A DNA stretch of 64,000 bases from Allium sativum. Lineage: Eukaryota > Streptophyta > Magnoliopsida > Asparagales > Amaryllidaceae. Position numbers and translations under genes: made by a program. Shown here one piece after another: positions 10,901 through 21,419 of this stretch; position 1 is the first letter of the stretch; every line of letters begins with the position of its first letter. A model generated the notes under the pieces. That model saw only the letters and a list, made by a program, of their open reading frames with translations. It did not search any database and was not told the DNA's origin. Location of the stretch: positions 357,489,863-357,553,862 of the forward strand of contig CM060915.1 in the NCBI GenBank assembly GCA_030737875.1. The letters are read 5' to 3'.

Positions 10901-12388
10901 GAACTCAGACCTACCCTTCTTGATCAAGTTGGGGCTTCGCAGAGAGAAGACCCTCAGATAGTTGAGATTATGGATAAGCTGATTCGAGGAGAGGCGTCTA
11001 GTCATCTTGCTCGATATTCGATTGATGACAAGGGTTGGCTGAGAAGAGATGGAAGGTTATGTGTTCCAATGGTAGAAGATTTAATAAGAAAAGTTCTGGA
11101 GGAAGCGCATCGCTCTAAGTTGACTATACATCCGGGCGGAGATAAGATGTATAAAGATATGAAGCGCATTTTCTTTTGGCCTGGGATGAAGAAGGATGTG
11201 GCAGAGTTCGTCTCTAGATGTATCATTTGCCAGCAAGTTAAGGCCGAGTCGAAGAAGCCCGGTGGGCTATTGCATCCTCTAGACGTTCCACTATGGAAGT
11301 GGGAGAGTATCTCCATGGATTTTATCGATGGGCTACCAAGGTCAAGGAAAGGGAATACGAGCATTTGGGTTATTGTGGATAGACTTACGAAGAGTGCTCA
11401 TTTCATCCCGGTGAAGAGCAAGAGGACCGCATCTTGGCTAGCGTCTGTATATCTTCGTGAGATTGTGAGACTTCATGGAGTCCCTTCTAGTATTGTCAGT
11501 GACCGTGACCCAATCTTTACAAGTCAATTCTGGAATAGCTTGCAAGCAGCTATGGGCACGAGGTTGAATCTAAGTACTGCTTATCACCCACAGACGGACG
11601 GTCAAACCGAAAGGGTGAATAGGGTACTCGAGGATCTGTTGAGGCTTTGTATTCTGGATTTTGGTGGTACTTGGGAAGACCATCTTCCTCTTGTTGAGTT
11701 TGCATATAATAACAGTTATCAGGCAAGCATAGGGATGGCACCATTCGAAGCTTTATATGGAAGGTCGTGCAAGTCGCCTACATGTTGGTGGGAGACTACA
11801 GATAAGCTTATACTTGGGCCTGATATGATCAGAGATACATCCGAGAAGGTCGAGTTGATTCGGAGACGGATGAAAGCGGCCCAAGACCGACAGAAATCCT
11901 ATGCTGATAAGCGAAGAACTGATTTGGAGTTTGATGTTGGGGATATGGTTTTCGTGAAGGTTTCTCCTTTGCGGAATATGGTCCGATTTGGAGCCGTTGG
12001 GAAGTTAGCACCGAGGTTTGTTGGACCATTCCCTATTATAGAGAGGATCGGGCAGATGGCTTATAGAGTGAAGTTGCCCGAGAAGCTTGCCGGAGTACAC
12101 GATGTTTTTCATGTCTCGCATCTCCGGAAGTGTTTACATGAATCGGCAGAGGTTGTTGAGCCAAGTGTTCTGAAAGATGTAGAAGTGGAGAAAGAAGCTA
12201 CCTTGAGGAGAGCTCCGATTCGTATCTTGGGGACGGAGACCAAGAAGCTAAGGAATCGAGAGGTCAAGTTGGTGAAGGTTCAATGGGGTGAAGCCGAAGA
12301 AGACGCAACTTGGGAAACCGAGGAGAAGATGCGTGGGCTTTATCCATTCCTTTTCGAGGGTACACTCTCAATCTCTTTTCTTTGTTAG
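7901..12388 (+). CDS. Gag-Pol polyprotein of element A (chromovirus type)
   Basis: Uninterrupted 1495-codon frame encoding all retrotransposition proteins. The N-terminus [16 protein letters not shown] is followed by a proline-rich stretch (residues 35-75) and a Gag domain (about 90-245, with AYWWEVTNG). Two CCHC zinc knuckles are at 302-315 and 325-338 for RNA binding. Protease has LFDSGA with Asp391. Reverse transcriptase has Asp643 and the FVDD pair Asp707/Asp708. RNase H has Asp854, Glu891, Asp916 and Asp959. Integrase has a zinc finger His1070/His1077/Cys1107/Cys1110 and catalytic Asp1140, Asp1201 and Glu1237 with D35E spacing. A chromodomain-like tail lies around 1430-1485 (VKVQWG near 1459-1464, TWE later). 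The ATG at 7901 is chosen because related element C starts Gag at the equivalent place. Two oddities: VDDIPIFS rather than the usual VDDILIYS, and CFGGRQLK where AYASRQLK is usual. Gag/Pol ratio must come from processing, since no stop or frameshift separates them. Confidence 0.97.
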   Translation: MADNFAIPEGVHVPVWYRRLLEARATEAGPADVPPPPPPVVNIPPPPVANIPPPPVANVPPPPVAEVPLPPPPQHPQADFAKTCKDFKAMGGKNFQGTETFVEAINWLKETEDLFAIFGLDDQRKILLAVWLMKDEAAYWWEVTNGTRPVETWADFRARFMLKFLSSAEENLQMERFRTLKQGDMSVKEYVNKFNQLARFGLDMVNTPQKKALRFARGLNEPLQGLAMSHIPHGATFESLVDMALLQGDVKKNDTQAKKTGSQGKGNQGNPSGQSSQGNQNKNKSQGNKGNNNKGKNTKGKCHYCGSAGHLIKDCKKRKRKNGECFFCGETGHFSKDCPKKRGQGQGQTQRAGPSGGQVHALNTAPVPDRGSISVESLVYISDFPVRTLFDSGASHSFISSDLVDSLHLSTSLVDDPVCVSNPIGGSAHLSMICGDLRISILSVEFLCSAYVLGFRGYGLILGMDWLSRYGAILDCEHRVVRLVTRLGNTLEISCDPRGPVMLCYLESLDSSMETLQSVRVVRDYPDVFDEVRGLPPKREIDFCIYLVDNAKPVSLPVRHMAPRERRELSKQVKELLEKNFIRRSISEWGAPVVFATKADGSLRLCVDYRELNKLTKKNRHPLSRIDDLFDQLVGASVFSQLDLATGFHQLRVAEDSIDKTAFRTPDGFFEWLVMPFGLTNAPAYFVDLMSRVFREFLNKFVVVFVDDIPIFSKDEEEHARHLVEVMDTLRAHQLKAKFSKCHFWRREVRFLGHIVSKQGLAVDPAKVVAVQDWKTPRNATEVRSFLGLAGFYRKFIKDFAKISAPLTKLTKKNLVFAWSIECELAFQKLKRALTSAPVLALPDGGKLFTVYTDACRTGLGAVLMQEGRVICFGGRQLKVHEKNYPTHDLELAAIVYALKAWRHYLLGERFELYTDHKSLKYLFSQKDLNLRQQRWMEFLASYDFEIAYTPGKGNVVADALSRKRLTLSPLFVEMKNLEYVATFDFSLAIESMTGSLASLELRPTLLDQVGASQREDPQIVEIMDKLIRGEASSHLARYSIDDKGWLRRDGRLCVPMVEDLIRKVLEEAHRSKLTIHPGGDKMYKDMKRIFFWPGMKKDVAEFVSRCIICQQVKAESKKPGGLLHPLDVPLWKWESISMDFIDGLPRSRKGNTSIWVIVDRLTKSAHFIPVKSKRTASWLASVYLREIVRLHGVPSSIVSDRDPIFTSQFWNSLQAAMGTRLNLSTAYHPQTDGQTERVNRVLEDLLRLCILDFGGTWEDHLPLVEFAYNNSYQASIGMAPFEALYGRSCKSPTCWWETTDKLILGPDMIRDTSEKVELIRRRMKAAQDRQKSYADKRRTDLEFDVGDMVFVKVSPLRNMVRFGAVGKLAPRFVGPFPIIERIGQMAYRVKLPEKLAGVHDVFHVSHLRKCLHESAEVVEPSVLKDVEVEKEATLRRAPIRILGTETKKLRNREVKLVKVQWGEAEEDATWETEEKMRGLYPFLFEGTLSISFLC

Positions 12389-12916
12389 CATATCTTTCTC
12401 TTTGCTATCCATATTTATCTAGTTTATCGTGTTAATCTTGTCATGAGAACCTTAGGTAGAAACCCTTTGGATGAAACATGTGTTTGAAACATGTTATGCT
12501 TGATGGTTGCAAGTGGTTGCAAGTGGTTACTCGTGGATGCATTATACACGTTAGGCACTAGATCGGCTCACACACTCCTCATATTGCATATGCATGAGTG
12601 TTTATGCTTATTCATGGATGAAAATTTTTGTGTTGTCACATGGATGCTGCATATGGATGTATGTAATGTGCACACATATAGATGTTATACATTATGTTAG
12701 GAATTGCATACATATGGATTCATTTCACTAACATAATTTGCATTGATGATATTTGCATTAGATAAGGACATATACACACACCTTTGCATATGTTCATACA
12801 ACATTTAGAATCTTGTAAGGATAATGATTGCTCGTGGATGATGTTTTGAGTAGATGGATGATTGGATGGTAGGATACGTTCTTCCTAACTTGAAGATTTC
12901 GGGGACGAAATCCTTT
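12389..12916 (+). other. Element A 3' untranslated region
   Basis: No coding signal. It includes GTAGAAACC and GCAAGTGGTTGCAAGTGG-type repeats, and ends with TTCGGGGACGAAA shortly before the polypurine tract. The same tract, diverged, follows the truncated protease of element C (26190-26700), which shows A and C are relatives. Confidence 0.85.
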
Positions 12917-12929
12917 AAGGAGGGGAGAA
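12917..12929 (+). other. Element A polypurine tract
   Basis: AAGGAGGGGAGAA immediately before the 3' LTR TGTAACA; the primer for plus-strand DNA synthesis. Confidence 0.9.
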
Positions 12930-15900
12930 TGTAACAACCCGTATTTTCCATAACCTGTTATAACATAAATCGAGGCAGAATTTAATTCTAAAATCTGAAT
13001 CAAGGGAAACGGGCTATGCCATTGCGTTCGTCTCGGAAAAATACGCGAAATAGAGTCCAAGTTTTCGAAAATCGAAGTCCGTATGACCCGATTAAGGCCC
13101 AACGAAGTTTTCAGAAAATTCCAAAGTAAAAACAGATTTCAAATTCAAACTTGAATTTGGAAAATTGGGCCAGTTTGGGCCAGGCGGGAAATTTCCCGCC
13201 AGAACACCCCAAGTCGACAGCCCTGTCGACTTGGGAGTCGACTTGGTTAGACCAAGTCGACAGCCCTGTCGACTGGGCTGTCGACTTGGCTCAGACGGGC
13301 TGTTTAGCCTGGTGCACCATTTTGGGTTTGTGTTGAGCTTGGGGGCCAGATTCGGTTTTGAGGGCTGAGATTGGAACTAGGGTTTAATCCTATGGCCTAA
13401 AACACTTGCCTAATCTATAAATAAGACCCTAACCTACTCTAAATCATCATTATTCATTCTAGCAACTAAACTATGGCAAAATCAATCCTCTCATGGCCTC
13501 CACTCTCTTCATAAAATTCCTAAACAAGTTTTTATGAGATTTTCCATGCATACAAGTGTTTTCAGACTTGTATGATCATCATTAGCTTGCATTCAAGTTA
13601 AGTTTCTATATTTGCATCATAAAGAAAGAGTTTTGATCATTTTGGCTCAAGGGTTTTGCTTGCATTTTGGGTTATTTGGTTGCATAAGGGCTTTCTTATA
13701 TTTGCTATACTCATTTGAGTCCGCATAAGCATAGTAAGCCCTATTCTACTTTCATACTTAAACTTTAAAGTTAAATGTATGATATGCGAGTTTATATGCA
13801 AGTTTACTATGATGTGATATGCAAGTTTACTATGATGTGTTATGCAAGTTCATCAAGTTATGTTATGCAAGTTTGATATGCAAGTTGTCATATGATATGC
13901 AAGTTAAGTTATGCAAGTTTGATATGCAAGTTGCCATATGATATGCAAGTTATGTTATGCAAGTTTGAGTTGAACATTTTGTTCATGCTATCATGTTATG
14001 CAAGCTTATCTTGGGTTTATGAACATAAAGCTTCAAGCTTTATGCCAAAGGTTGCATTTTGGCAACATGTAAGTTATCATATCTCTTATGATAACTTGCA
14101 TGTGAGGCTAGATGCGAACTTGTGGCCATTTTCACATGTCATTTATCACCATGTATCACCAATATGCTAAGTTTGGTTTTATGCATGCTTTTGAGGCCTA
14201 ATGCAAGTATATGAACATATGTACATTTCATATGCCACCATGTTGAACTTGTGGCTTCGACACTTTTATGTCATGATTATGCCAAGTTCCCTCTTTCTAT
14301 CCTTTATGCGCTATTGCGATATGTAAGCGATGGGATTGCGTTTGGGGTTGGGTAAACTTAAAAGACATAAAAACATAAGCTTGGGAATTTACCTATTAAG
14401 TTAGGTCTACCCATTGGGAATTTACCTATTAAGTTAGGTCTACCCAATTGCTTGAAAATTTGTAACATGTTTTGGAAACATGGTGGACATGACACTTAGA
14501 AAAGATAAGTGTGGCCAACTCGAGGTTGGGTTGAGTTTGTAGCGTAAACCTACCCGGAACCGACCGGCTTAACTAGTTGCTACGAACAATAGGACCCAAT
14601 GTGAGAAGTTGGTCATGTTGTACCTTGAACCCGAGGTTAGACCAAGTTGTGGTGTAAAGCTACCCGGACCCGCCCGGCTTAACTAGTAACCGCAACAAAG
14701 TCTAATGTGAGAGGTTAAGGCGCATTAATTAATTAATGCCTCATGATTAGGGTTAAGTCATGGTCCATTTAATACTTAACCAATTTGGGCTTGGTAGATT
14801 AATCGGGGTTAAGTCGTGAACTCATCGTTACACTTAACCAAGTTAATCCATGATTAGTAAAGGGGTTAAACCGTACTTAACCCACGAGAAAAATCCTAGC
14901 AATGGGGGTCCACTCCAGCAGTAATCCCTAGTTTGTATCATCATGACCCTAGGGACTAGGCTAGGGTGGGGGCACGATTACTGGACTGGAGGTAAGCGAC
15001 CAATAAACGACGGCAAGGTGGTACGCCGGTGTAGTTCCGGGCGGACTCTGGTCGTGCACATAGTCCGTAGCCGGAGAAAACATGCACGGGTACCAGTAGA
15101 TCGAGACTGTGCACTCATGTTCATGGTGTCCAGGGGTTGACACCCTAGGGCTTGATACACCCGAAGGGTGGACCCGGCACAGTTCGACTACAATCATGTT
15201 TGGGCCGTATCGACACCAACACGTGACGAGTTAGGCTTAGGGAGCCGATCGACTAGACCGTTTGGTTGGACCTCGTGTTAGGGTCACTTCATGTTTTTGG
15301 ACCTTGTATTAGGGTCATTTCATGTTATTGGGCCAAAGCTTGGGCCAAGGGATCAATACTTGTTTATTCAAGTCATGTTAGTTTGCTAGTACACCTGTGG
15401 TGCAAAACCTTAATCCGGATTATGCGATGACACCTTTATCTACCTTGTTAATTAATCATCATGCTAGTATGTTGTTATCCTTATCCTGCTGCTCATACCA
15501 GTTAACTTTATCAGTTTACATTGATTGTAGTAGGGCTTACTCCGTCTTTTTGACTGACCTGTTTTCTTTCGCCTCTTTTCTTCCGTTTCCCCCCCCAGGT
15601 TCTCAGGGAGGGAATACTGGAGCTTAGCTTGGACTTCTGATAGCTTGCTTGTGGGATTTCAGCTCATATACGGTTTCGACATGAAGCTAGCTATGGTTAT
15701 TACTTATTTGGGGATAGTACTTATGTATTTCAGTTTTCTGTAATGTTGTTTTTATCTAGACTTGTTATTTGGAAGGCTATGTTGTACCAGACTTGTTTTG
15801 AAATGGTTTGAAAATCTTCTGCTGTTTTATCTATGTTATTTACTCTGTCTACATATATACATATGTTCTTGTTCTGCCTTGATATATCATTATGCATGTT

Positions 15901-15971
15901 TACCTGATTCAAACGCCCCTCCAAAGTCAGAGTGCTTGCAAGAGTCACCCTGGCGGAGGTGGGGTGTTACA
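12930..15971 (+). repeat. Element A 3' LTR
   Basis: Nearly identical to 4662-7701. Differences seen by eye include A to C near 13044, G to A near 13967, T to A near 15078 and a changed C-run near 15590. All internal motifs are retained. Confidence 0.95.
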
Positions 15972-15976
15972 AAAAG
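15972..15976. repeat. Target-site duplication of A, right copy (AAAAG)
   Basis: Matches 4657-4661 exactly. After it the hairpin array of the B LTR resumes without loss. Confidence 0.95.
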
Positions 15977-17149
15977 TGACATTTTGATTGACATTTTAGT
16001 TGTAACAAAAAGGAATAGAAATAAATGTTGCACTTTTATTGTCATTTTAGAGGTAATAAAAAGAATGGTTTTAAAAGTTGCATTTTTATTGTCATTTTAG
16101 AGACAATAAAAAGAATAGATTTTAAAGTTACATTTTTGTTGTCATTTTATATGCAATAAAAAGAATAGATTTAAATGTCACACTTTTGTTTTCATTTTAG
16201 ATGAAATAAAAATAGTAGAATATAAAAATCATGTTTTTTATTGTTGTTTGGTTTCAATAAAAAGGGTGAACATTAAAAATACAATTTCAATGTAATTTAG
16301 TTTCCACTGAAAAGAATTAGACGTTAAAACATGATTTGTTTCAAATTGTCACTTTTACCAAGTTAGTTAGTATTTAGAAAATCATATGTAAAATTTCTAA
16401 CATGAATATGGACTATACTTGGCTGGCATGTGATTGATTGAAAGTATTTGAAATCGCCAAATGATTTATATTTATGTGTATATATATGAATATTAATTAA
16501 AAATTAAACAAATCGTGCACGATAGTTTGCGTTTCGAAATCGTAATTTTAAACGATTATACCAAAAGATCTAACCGTCGGATTTTCCCAAAACTGGAACT
16601 GTTAGGACCGCTTTGGGAAGATCTTTCCAACGATATAAATTTGGTCAAAATCCAATTGTTAGATTTCAAGATAAGCGTAAAACAAATTTCAATAAAAACA
16701 GCGCCAGAGCCGCCCATTGACCCGAAGCGTCGTTTAATAAATTTGGCTATTTTTATATAAATAAAAATAGCGATTAATCGTTATTAAATACTATAAACGA
16801 TATGAAATGATTTTAAGCTATATATATATATATATGCGAGAATCATTTGAAAAGATCAAGTTAAATATCATTTCAAATGGTTATACAACGATCTAAATTG
16901 AAGATCTTAAAAACGGGGATTGAAGATCGGCGATCTTCACATCGAAAGGATAACTACTGATGTATGGCATTGGCTAGATAACAATAAATGGTTAAAGTGG
17001 TAGTTGTTTGGACTTACTTGTTGATTGTCCGGATACGCGAGCACCTCACTTCCGTATTGGACATACGGGACGAGGAATAAGGTGACTCCGGTTTCGTTCA
17101 GACCCAGAACGGACTTGTAAATGGATGTGTGTCTGATATTTAATTTCAT
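15977..17149 (+). repeat. B 5' LTR continuation: end of hairpin array and middle part
   Basis: The array runs on to about 16250 with units such as TTTTTATTGTCATTTTAGAG and GACAATAAAAAG. A unique stretch follows (16250-16480) with a TA microsatellite near 16820, then a block with ATCTAACCGTCGGATTTTCC and CTTTCCAACGA, and GATCGGCGATCTTCACATCG (16926-16945). The same sequence is in the 3' LTR at 36420-37560. No supported gene. Confidence 0.75.
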
Positions 17150-17775
17150 TCTATGTTGTTAAATTGATTTCAATTAATATATATCTGTGGCGGAGGAGAA
17201 TTTATTCTCTTGCTTAACACCCTTCTTTGAGATGCATGAGCTCAAAGGTTATATATTGGTAGTTATCGATCGCATGGCGTGAACTGTCAATGTGACATGC
17301 CAAGATACAGTTGATCGAGGTTTTTGTTGAAAAGCAGAGCCTTGTGGATGATGATCAAAGCATAGCCTATTTCGGCATAGCTTTGTGTATTACGTTACCT
17401 CACGAACCTCATACCCCAGTAGAGTCAAAAACGGGACAAGGGAACGCAGGGAGTGCACACGTTTCTTTTTAGCTAGAAGTGGTGTTTGGGGTTTTACAAG
17501 GCCCGACATTTTTACTTATGTGGTTGACGGAATGAGGCGCCTCAGATTTATTGGTCGCCAATGGCCAATTTATAGGTCCAATAGGATCGGGGAGCTTGTG
17601 TTCAGGAATTGCCAATCCACTAGCGTTATTTGTGGACCGGCCCTGCAGTATCCAAGGGTTGCCCGTAGGTGTGATCCTGAGACATTGCCAGAGTGTCTCG
17701 AATCGGTCAGGAGATCGTCCCTAGCCTTAACTCATGATGGAAACTCAATCTCCAATACGACATTATGATTTTGAT
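17150..17775 (+). repeat. Conserved GC-richer module of the giant LTRs, copy B5'
   Basis: About 600 bp conserved in B 3' LTR (37560-38215) and H (60420-61030), with landmarks GGAGAATTTATTCTC, ATCGATCGCATGGCGTGAA, GGGAGTGCACACGTTTCTTT, GAGGCGCCTC and CTCATGATGGAAA. E has a weaker match (42600-43190). Open frames of 127 and 129 codons exist in the B copies, but the H copy has indels and no equivalent frame, so I treat it as non-coding. Confidence 0.7.
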
Positions 17776-17917
17776 TGTAAACCTATGTATGGCGACATAG
17801 TAGGATGGGGTACTATGCCATCTAGGATTGATACATGTACTTTGAAGTATTTTTAAAACATATTAGACACTAATAATAATATTAAAAATATTATTTTCTA
17901 CGTATCAAGCATTTTTG

Positions 17918-17989
17918 ATCATTATAAGGTAAAACTCTATCCTCCGGTTTGCGTTGCATTTTGTGATGGGACTTGAGTCTTATAATGAT
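17918..17989 (+). promoter_or_regulatory. Conserved 11-bp stem with 50-nt loop, copy B5'
   Basis: ATCATTATAAG (17918-17928) pairs perfectly with CTTATAATGAT (17979-17989). B 3' LTR has the same arms at 38352-38362 and 38413-38423. H has ACCATTATAAG (61180-61190) and CTTATAATGGT (61241-61251): one pair changed from T-A to C-G with pairing kept. Confidence 0.65.
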
Positions 17990-18044
17990 TTCATTTTTCT
18001 AAAAAGCATTGCGTAGTTTTTAAATAAAATTTTATTAATCATAT

Positions 18045-18206
18045 GCACTGGCAATCCAATGAAGTAAACCCGTTCCGCGTTAGCGGCGTGGTCCAGTGAT
18101 TAGCCATATTGTTAGTTAGGTAAGATTTCTCATACCAGTCCCATGACTGACTCGTAGTTTGTTTCACTTTGCAAACTCGGGTGCCCTCTTTCCACACAGG
18201 CAGCCA
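18045..18206 (+). promoter_or_regulatory. Three-hairpin module near LTR 3' end, copy B5'
   Basis: Three successive short hairpins. CCGC/GCGG lies around loop GTTA (18075-18086), enclosed by CACTGG 18046-18051 and CCAGTG 18093-18098. CAGTC/GACTG lies around loop CCAT (18136-18149). A third uses GTGCC/GGCAG-type arms around TCTTTCCACAC (18179-18205). Four other LTRs in the window hold the same module, with wobble or compensatory changes. Confidence 0.7.
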
Positions 18207-18563
18207 AATGACAGGTGTTAGGTATGGATACTTTCCGGACTGGAACTTACTAGAGGAGGAGGATGAAGCATCTTTTCTTTTTATCTTTTTATTTACTTCT
18301 TGAGACATTGAGACAGTATTGAGCATTGATGTATTTTGGGAGATTGGGGCTTTATTTCTTTCCTTGTTTAGACATCTGTTTTGCTAAGTGTATCATGTAC
18401 TGCGTATTCTGATGTCTGTGATGTTATGTTGTGATGACATTTCCATTTTCGCTGCATTGACTTATATGTTATGCTATTGTCTGAGATCTGTTGTTATTTT
18501 AATTATGTTATGCTCCTATTATTATCCTTACTTTCGTACCACGGAAGTTGGGGTCGTCACGTT

Positions 18564-18575
18564 TGGTATTAGAGC
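18564..18575 (+). other. Element B primer-binding site
   Basis: TGGTATTAGAGC, one substitution from the tRNA-iMet complement, directly after the 5' LTR end. This fixes the LTR boundary at about 18560. Confidence 0.85.
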
Positions 18576-18830
18576 AAAAGAGCAACCTTAGCTTTGGAGT
18601 ATAACATTTTTATAACAATTCGTCTAGATAGAAGCAGTAGTATTCTAAGACGAGTAGCTCATTAGAGATAAGATTAGTAATGTCCTAGAATGAGCACAGT
18701 AGAATAGCACGTATTAATCAGTCATTACTTCATTATCATCTTATAATATGTCTCTACTTTTAACCTTTCCTTTGAAATTATCATTTCCCTTAGTCTATCT
18801 CTTTACTTGATGATACAGACTGAGTGAAAA
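18576..18830 (+). promoter_or_regulatory. Element B leader with two tandem two-step hairpins
   Basis: Hairpin 1: TCGTCT 18620-18625 with AGACGA 18648-18653, inner TAGAA 18629-18633 with TTCTA 18643-18647. Hairpin 2: CTCATT 18658-18663 with AATGAG 18689-18694, inner TAAGAT 18669-18674 with GTCCTA 18682-18687 (imperfect). H holds a third version. The place, between PBS and gag, is where retroelement packaging or dimerisation signals usually lie (inference). Confidence 0.6.
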
Positions 18831-19808
18831 ATGAGTATGAGAGCCAGAACTAGAGGAAGGGCTCGAGTTGGAGCAGCAAGCAGGGGCAGAGAAAGAGATA
18901 CAGTCCCAGTTGCTCAGGACCAACCTAATTTGGATGCTGAGGTGCCACCACCACCTCCATGTGTTTTTGATCTAGACAAGGTGGCAAAGAAAATCAAGAA
19001 TCTTGGAGGCGTGCATTTCACGGGCCGAGATACGGTGACGGAGGCACAAGCGTGGCTTAAGACAATTGAGAAGATCTTGGAGGATTAGAGCTAGAGGATC
19101 ATAGGAAGCGGTTTATGGCGACATGGTTTCTGAAGGACCAGGCTCAGATTTGGTGGGAAACGGCTATGATTGGTAGTAATGAAGCTGATATAACTTGGGA
19201 GAATTTTAAAGAACTCTTTAATGAGAAGTTTATTCCGCCTCACGAAGTTGAACGTCTTCATGATGAGTTTGCTAACCTCCAACAGGGAAGTATGACTTTT
19301 GCCGAATATGTGAAGAAATTCGACGAGCTCTCCACATATGCCCCTGAGTTAGTTCAAGACTCGCTTCAGAATAATAAGAGGTTTATTAATGGTCTTGCAA
19401 GGAGGTATCATAATAGAGTGACAACCCACATTGAGTGTCCATTTGCTAAAGTAATCGAGATAGCCTGCAGATGTGAGGAGATTGACCAGAAAGGTTTTTA
19501 CAAGATCGAGAAAGGAATCAAGCCAATAATAAGAGAAAAGAGTCTGACAAGAAACCTGAGGCGTGCAACTCTTCTACCGCCAAGCCCGAAGAGAAGAAGA
19601 AGAGGGATAAATCTAAGGTCAAGTGCTTCAATTGCCAGAAGATAGGGCATTTTGAGTATCAATGCCGAGCCCCGAAGAAGCCTAGAAGAAATGAGTTTGG
19701 ACTGAGTCAGAACAGCGGACAGAATCCCCATGGCCCAAAGGAATGCTTTAATTGCCACAAGACTGGACACTTATCAGAAATTTCCCTCTTCTCAAAAAAT
19801 CTGAAGTA
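18831..19808 (+). pseudogene. Broken gag of element B
   Basis: Degraded Gag. It starts with a basic MSMRARTRGRARVG stretch and a proline run, then a gypsy-type Gag domain (WLKTIEK, and further on QIWWETAM and FAEYVKKFDEL). The frame is broken at about 19086 by a one-base loss, so the start and body lie in different frames. Another shift falls near 19500-19620, where the basic linker leads to a CCHC knuckle (CFNC...GHFEYQC, from about 19624). A second knuckle (CFNCHKTGH, about 19744) lacks its last Cys and runs into a stop near 19807. Not translatable as a functional Gag. Confidence 0.85.
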
Positions 19809-21003
19809 GCACATGTCTATGACGGAGCGGTTGCACCGACTTCTTCCGAAGGAGCAGGTAAACCTGATATTTTAGGAGGTACTCTTAATATTAAGAACAT
19901 TCCTATCACAGTTTTGTTTGATACTGATGCATCTAGAAGTTTCATATCTAATGACACGATTAAAAAGCTTAAATTGAAACCCAGAAAACTTAAAGAATCA
20001 ATTAGAGCCCATAGTCCGATAGGAGGTTCACTTATCCTCGATAAGTACTGTAAAGTGCATGTTTCTTACTCTTACTTCTAGTTTCCTTTTGACTTGATCG
20101 TTATGAGTTTTTCTGGATACGATATCATACTTGGAATGGACTGGCTAACAAAATATGAGGCTGAGTTACTATACACTGAAAGAGTAGTCAGAATTAAAAC
20201 CAAATTCGGAAATATGATGACTATACCATGCCACGGCTCAGCCACAGATAGGAAGGAATTTTGGTCTTCTCTAGAAGTCACTCCTGCTTCTATTGAGGAA
20301 ATTCCTATCGTCAAAGACTATGCGGATGTGTTTGAAGAAGTTGACAGCTTACCTCCGCGCAGAGAAATCGATTTCAGAATTGACTTAGTTCCGAATGCAA
20401 GGCCCGTTATAGACCCTATTCGGAGAGTGTCACTGAAAGAAAAAGAGAAACTGAGCAATCAAACTAAGCAACTTTTGTGGAAGGGTCTGATCAGGCCTAG
20501 CTTCTCGAGCTGGGTGCAACAGTGATTTTCGTCCCAAAGTCAGACGGTACCCTCAAACTATGTGCGGACTACCGTGATCTAAATAAGCAGACTCTGGAAA
20601 ATAAATACCCACTGCCACGCATTGATGATCTGCTAGACTGCTTGAATGGAGCACGAGTATTCTCTAGGATGGACCTAGCTACAGGTTTCCACCAATTACG
20701 CATTACCGAGGAATGTGTGCCTTTGACAGGTTTTAGAGGACCAGACTTATTTTATGAATGGCTAGTGATGCCCTTCGTCTTATGCAATGCTCCAGCATAC
20801 TTCGTTGATCTGATGAATAAAGTATTCAAGGATGTTTTAAATAAATTCATGCTGGTGTTCATCAATGATTTCCTAATCTTTTCTAAATCCACTGCTCATC
20901 TGAAAGAATTCTTGGAGATTTTCCGTAGAAATGTGCTAAAAGCCAAATTCTCCAAGTGCATATTCTGGCAAGAAGAGGTGAAATTCCTCAGCCATGTTGT
21001 ATA
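19752..21003 (+). pseudogene. Broken protease and reverse transcriptase (5' part) of element B
   Basis: Protease similarity begins near 19880 with LFDTDASRSF: the usual Asp-Ser-Gly is DTD, so the active-site Gly is lost (codon 19926-19928). A stop at about 20079 and a one-base deletion near 20510 break the frame. The RT part (20522-21003) keeps DYRDLNKQT and [10 protein letters not shown] but has FIND in place of FVDD (Asn codon 20864-20866), which should kill polymerase activity. Element C is inserted at 21003, and RT resumes at 30158. Confidence 0.9.
20999..21003. repeat. Target-site duplication of C, left copy (GTATA)
   Basis: GTATA precedes the LTR start TGTAACA; the right copy at 30158-30162 is GTATC. 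Four of five match, and the reading frame of the host RT continues across the site with GTATC, so the left copy has mutated. Confidence 0.85.
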
Positions 21004-21412
21004 TGTAACACCCTGTATTTTCTGTGAACGTATAAGTAACAAATTAAAGTATACTTAATTTTAGGAGAAGAATTAAGGGAAACGGGTTGAGCCATTGCGT
21101 TTGTCTCGAAATTCTGCTTGAGATAGAGTCCGAGTTTGCGTAATATGGATAGCGTATGAAGAAGATATGGACGAACGAATTTAGGCAGAAAAACCGGAAA
21201 CAAGCCAGAATACACTGGCGCACTTGTGAAGTGTGCCAGTACAAAAATACACTGGCGCATCTGCCAAGTGTGCCCATACCGATCCAGCACAGAATTCTGG
21301 AGTGTTCTGTGATGATATGTCTTCTTCTGAGTGGCTAGATGACCTGTCTTCGAGCTGGGTGGTTCTGATGACTTCTGGACTGATCTGAAGGCTCTAAATC
21401 ACCCTATTCTCC

Positions 21413-21419
21413 TATAAAA
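21413..21419 (+). promoter_or_regulatory. Predicted TATA box of element C
   Basis: TATAAAA followed by ACACCCCCAAACCTCAC, about 410 bp into the LTR; the 3' LTR has TATATAAA at the same place (about 27115). Confidence 0.55.

Larger units (their letters stand above)
4662..15971 (+). mobile_element. Element A: intact autonomous Ty3/gypsy chromovirus, 11.3 kb
   Basis: Complete element: 5' LTR 4662-7701, PBS 7704-7715, one gag-pol frame 7901-12388, polypurine tract 12917-12929, 3' LTR 12930-15971, with AAAAG duplicated on both sides. About 16 differences were seen by eye between the two 3.04-kb LTRs (roughly 0.5%), so the insertion is recent; at a commonly used plant rate of 1.3e-8 this is of the order of 0.2 million years (inference). 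Long LTRs, a Met PBS, a single fused gag-pol frame and a chromodomain-like tail fit the Tekay/Del clade of plant chromoviruses; clade assignment needs an RT tree. Confidence 0.95.
2254..18560 (+). mobile_element. Element B 5' LTR (about 5.0 kb net, split by A)
   Basis: Starts TGTAACAACCCGG and ends GTCGTCAC just before a PBS. Net length without A and its duplicated target is about 4.99 kb, against 6.53 kb for the 3' LTR. The main cause is an approximately 1.2-kb deletion at about 3385 that removes the segment equivalent to 33600-34770; the 3' copy also has an approximately 330-bp internal duplication (about 34745-35400). By eye the two LTRs differ by about 7% over a roughly 370-bp module (17400-17770 against 37830-38200). 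Target duplication is unclear: CATGG on the left and CATTA on the right if the LTR ends ...GTCA. Confidence 0.85.

Noticed and set aside
17385..17768. 127-codon frame in B 5' LTR, matched by 129 codons at 37819-38208
   Set aside because: The two LTRs were identical at insertion, so agreement is not independent; the H copy of the same sequence has indels and no such frame, and no domain is recognised.
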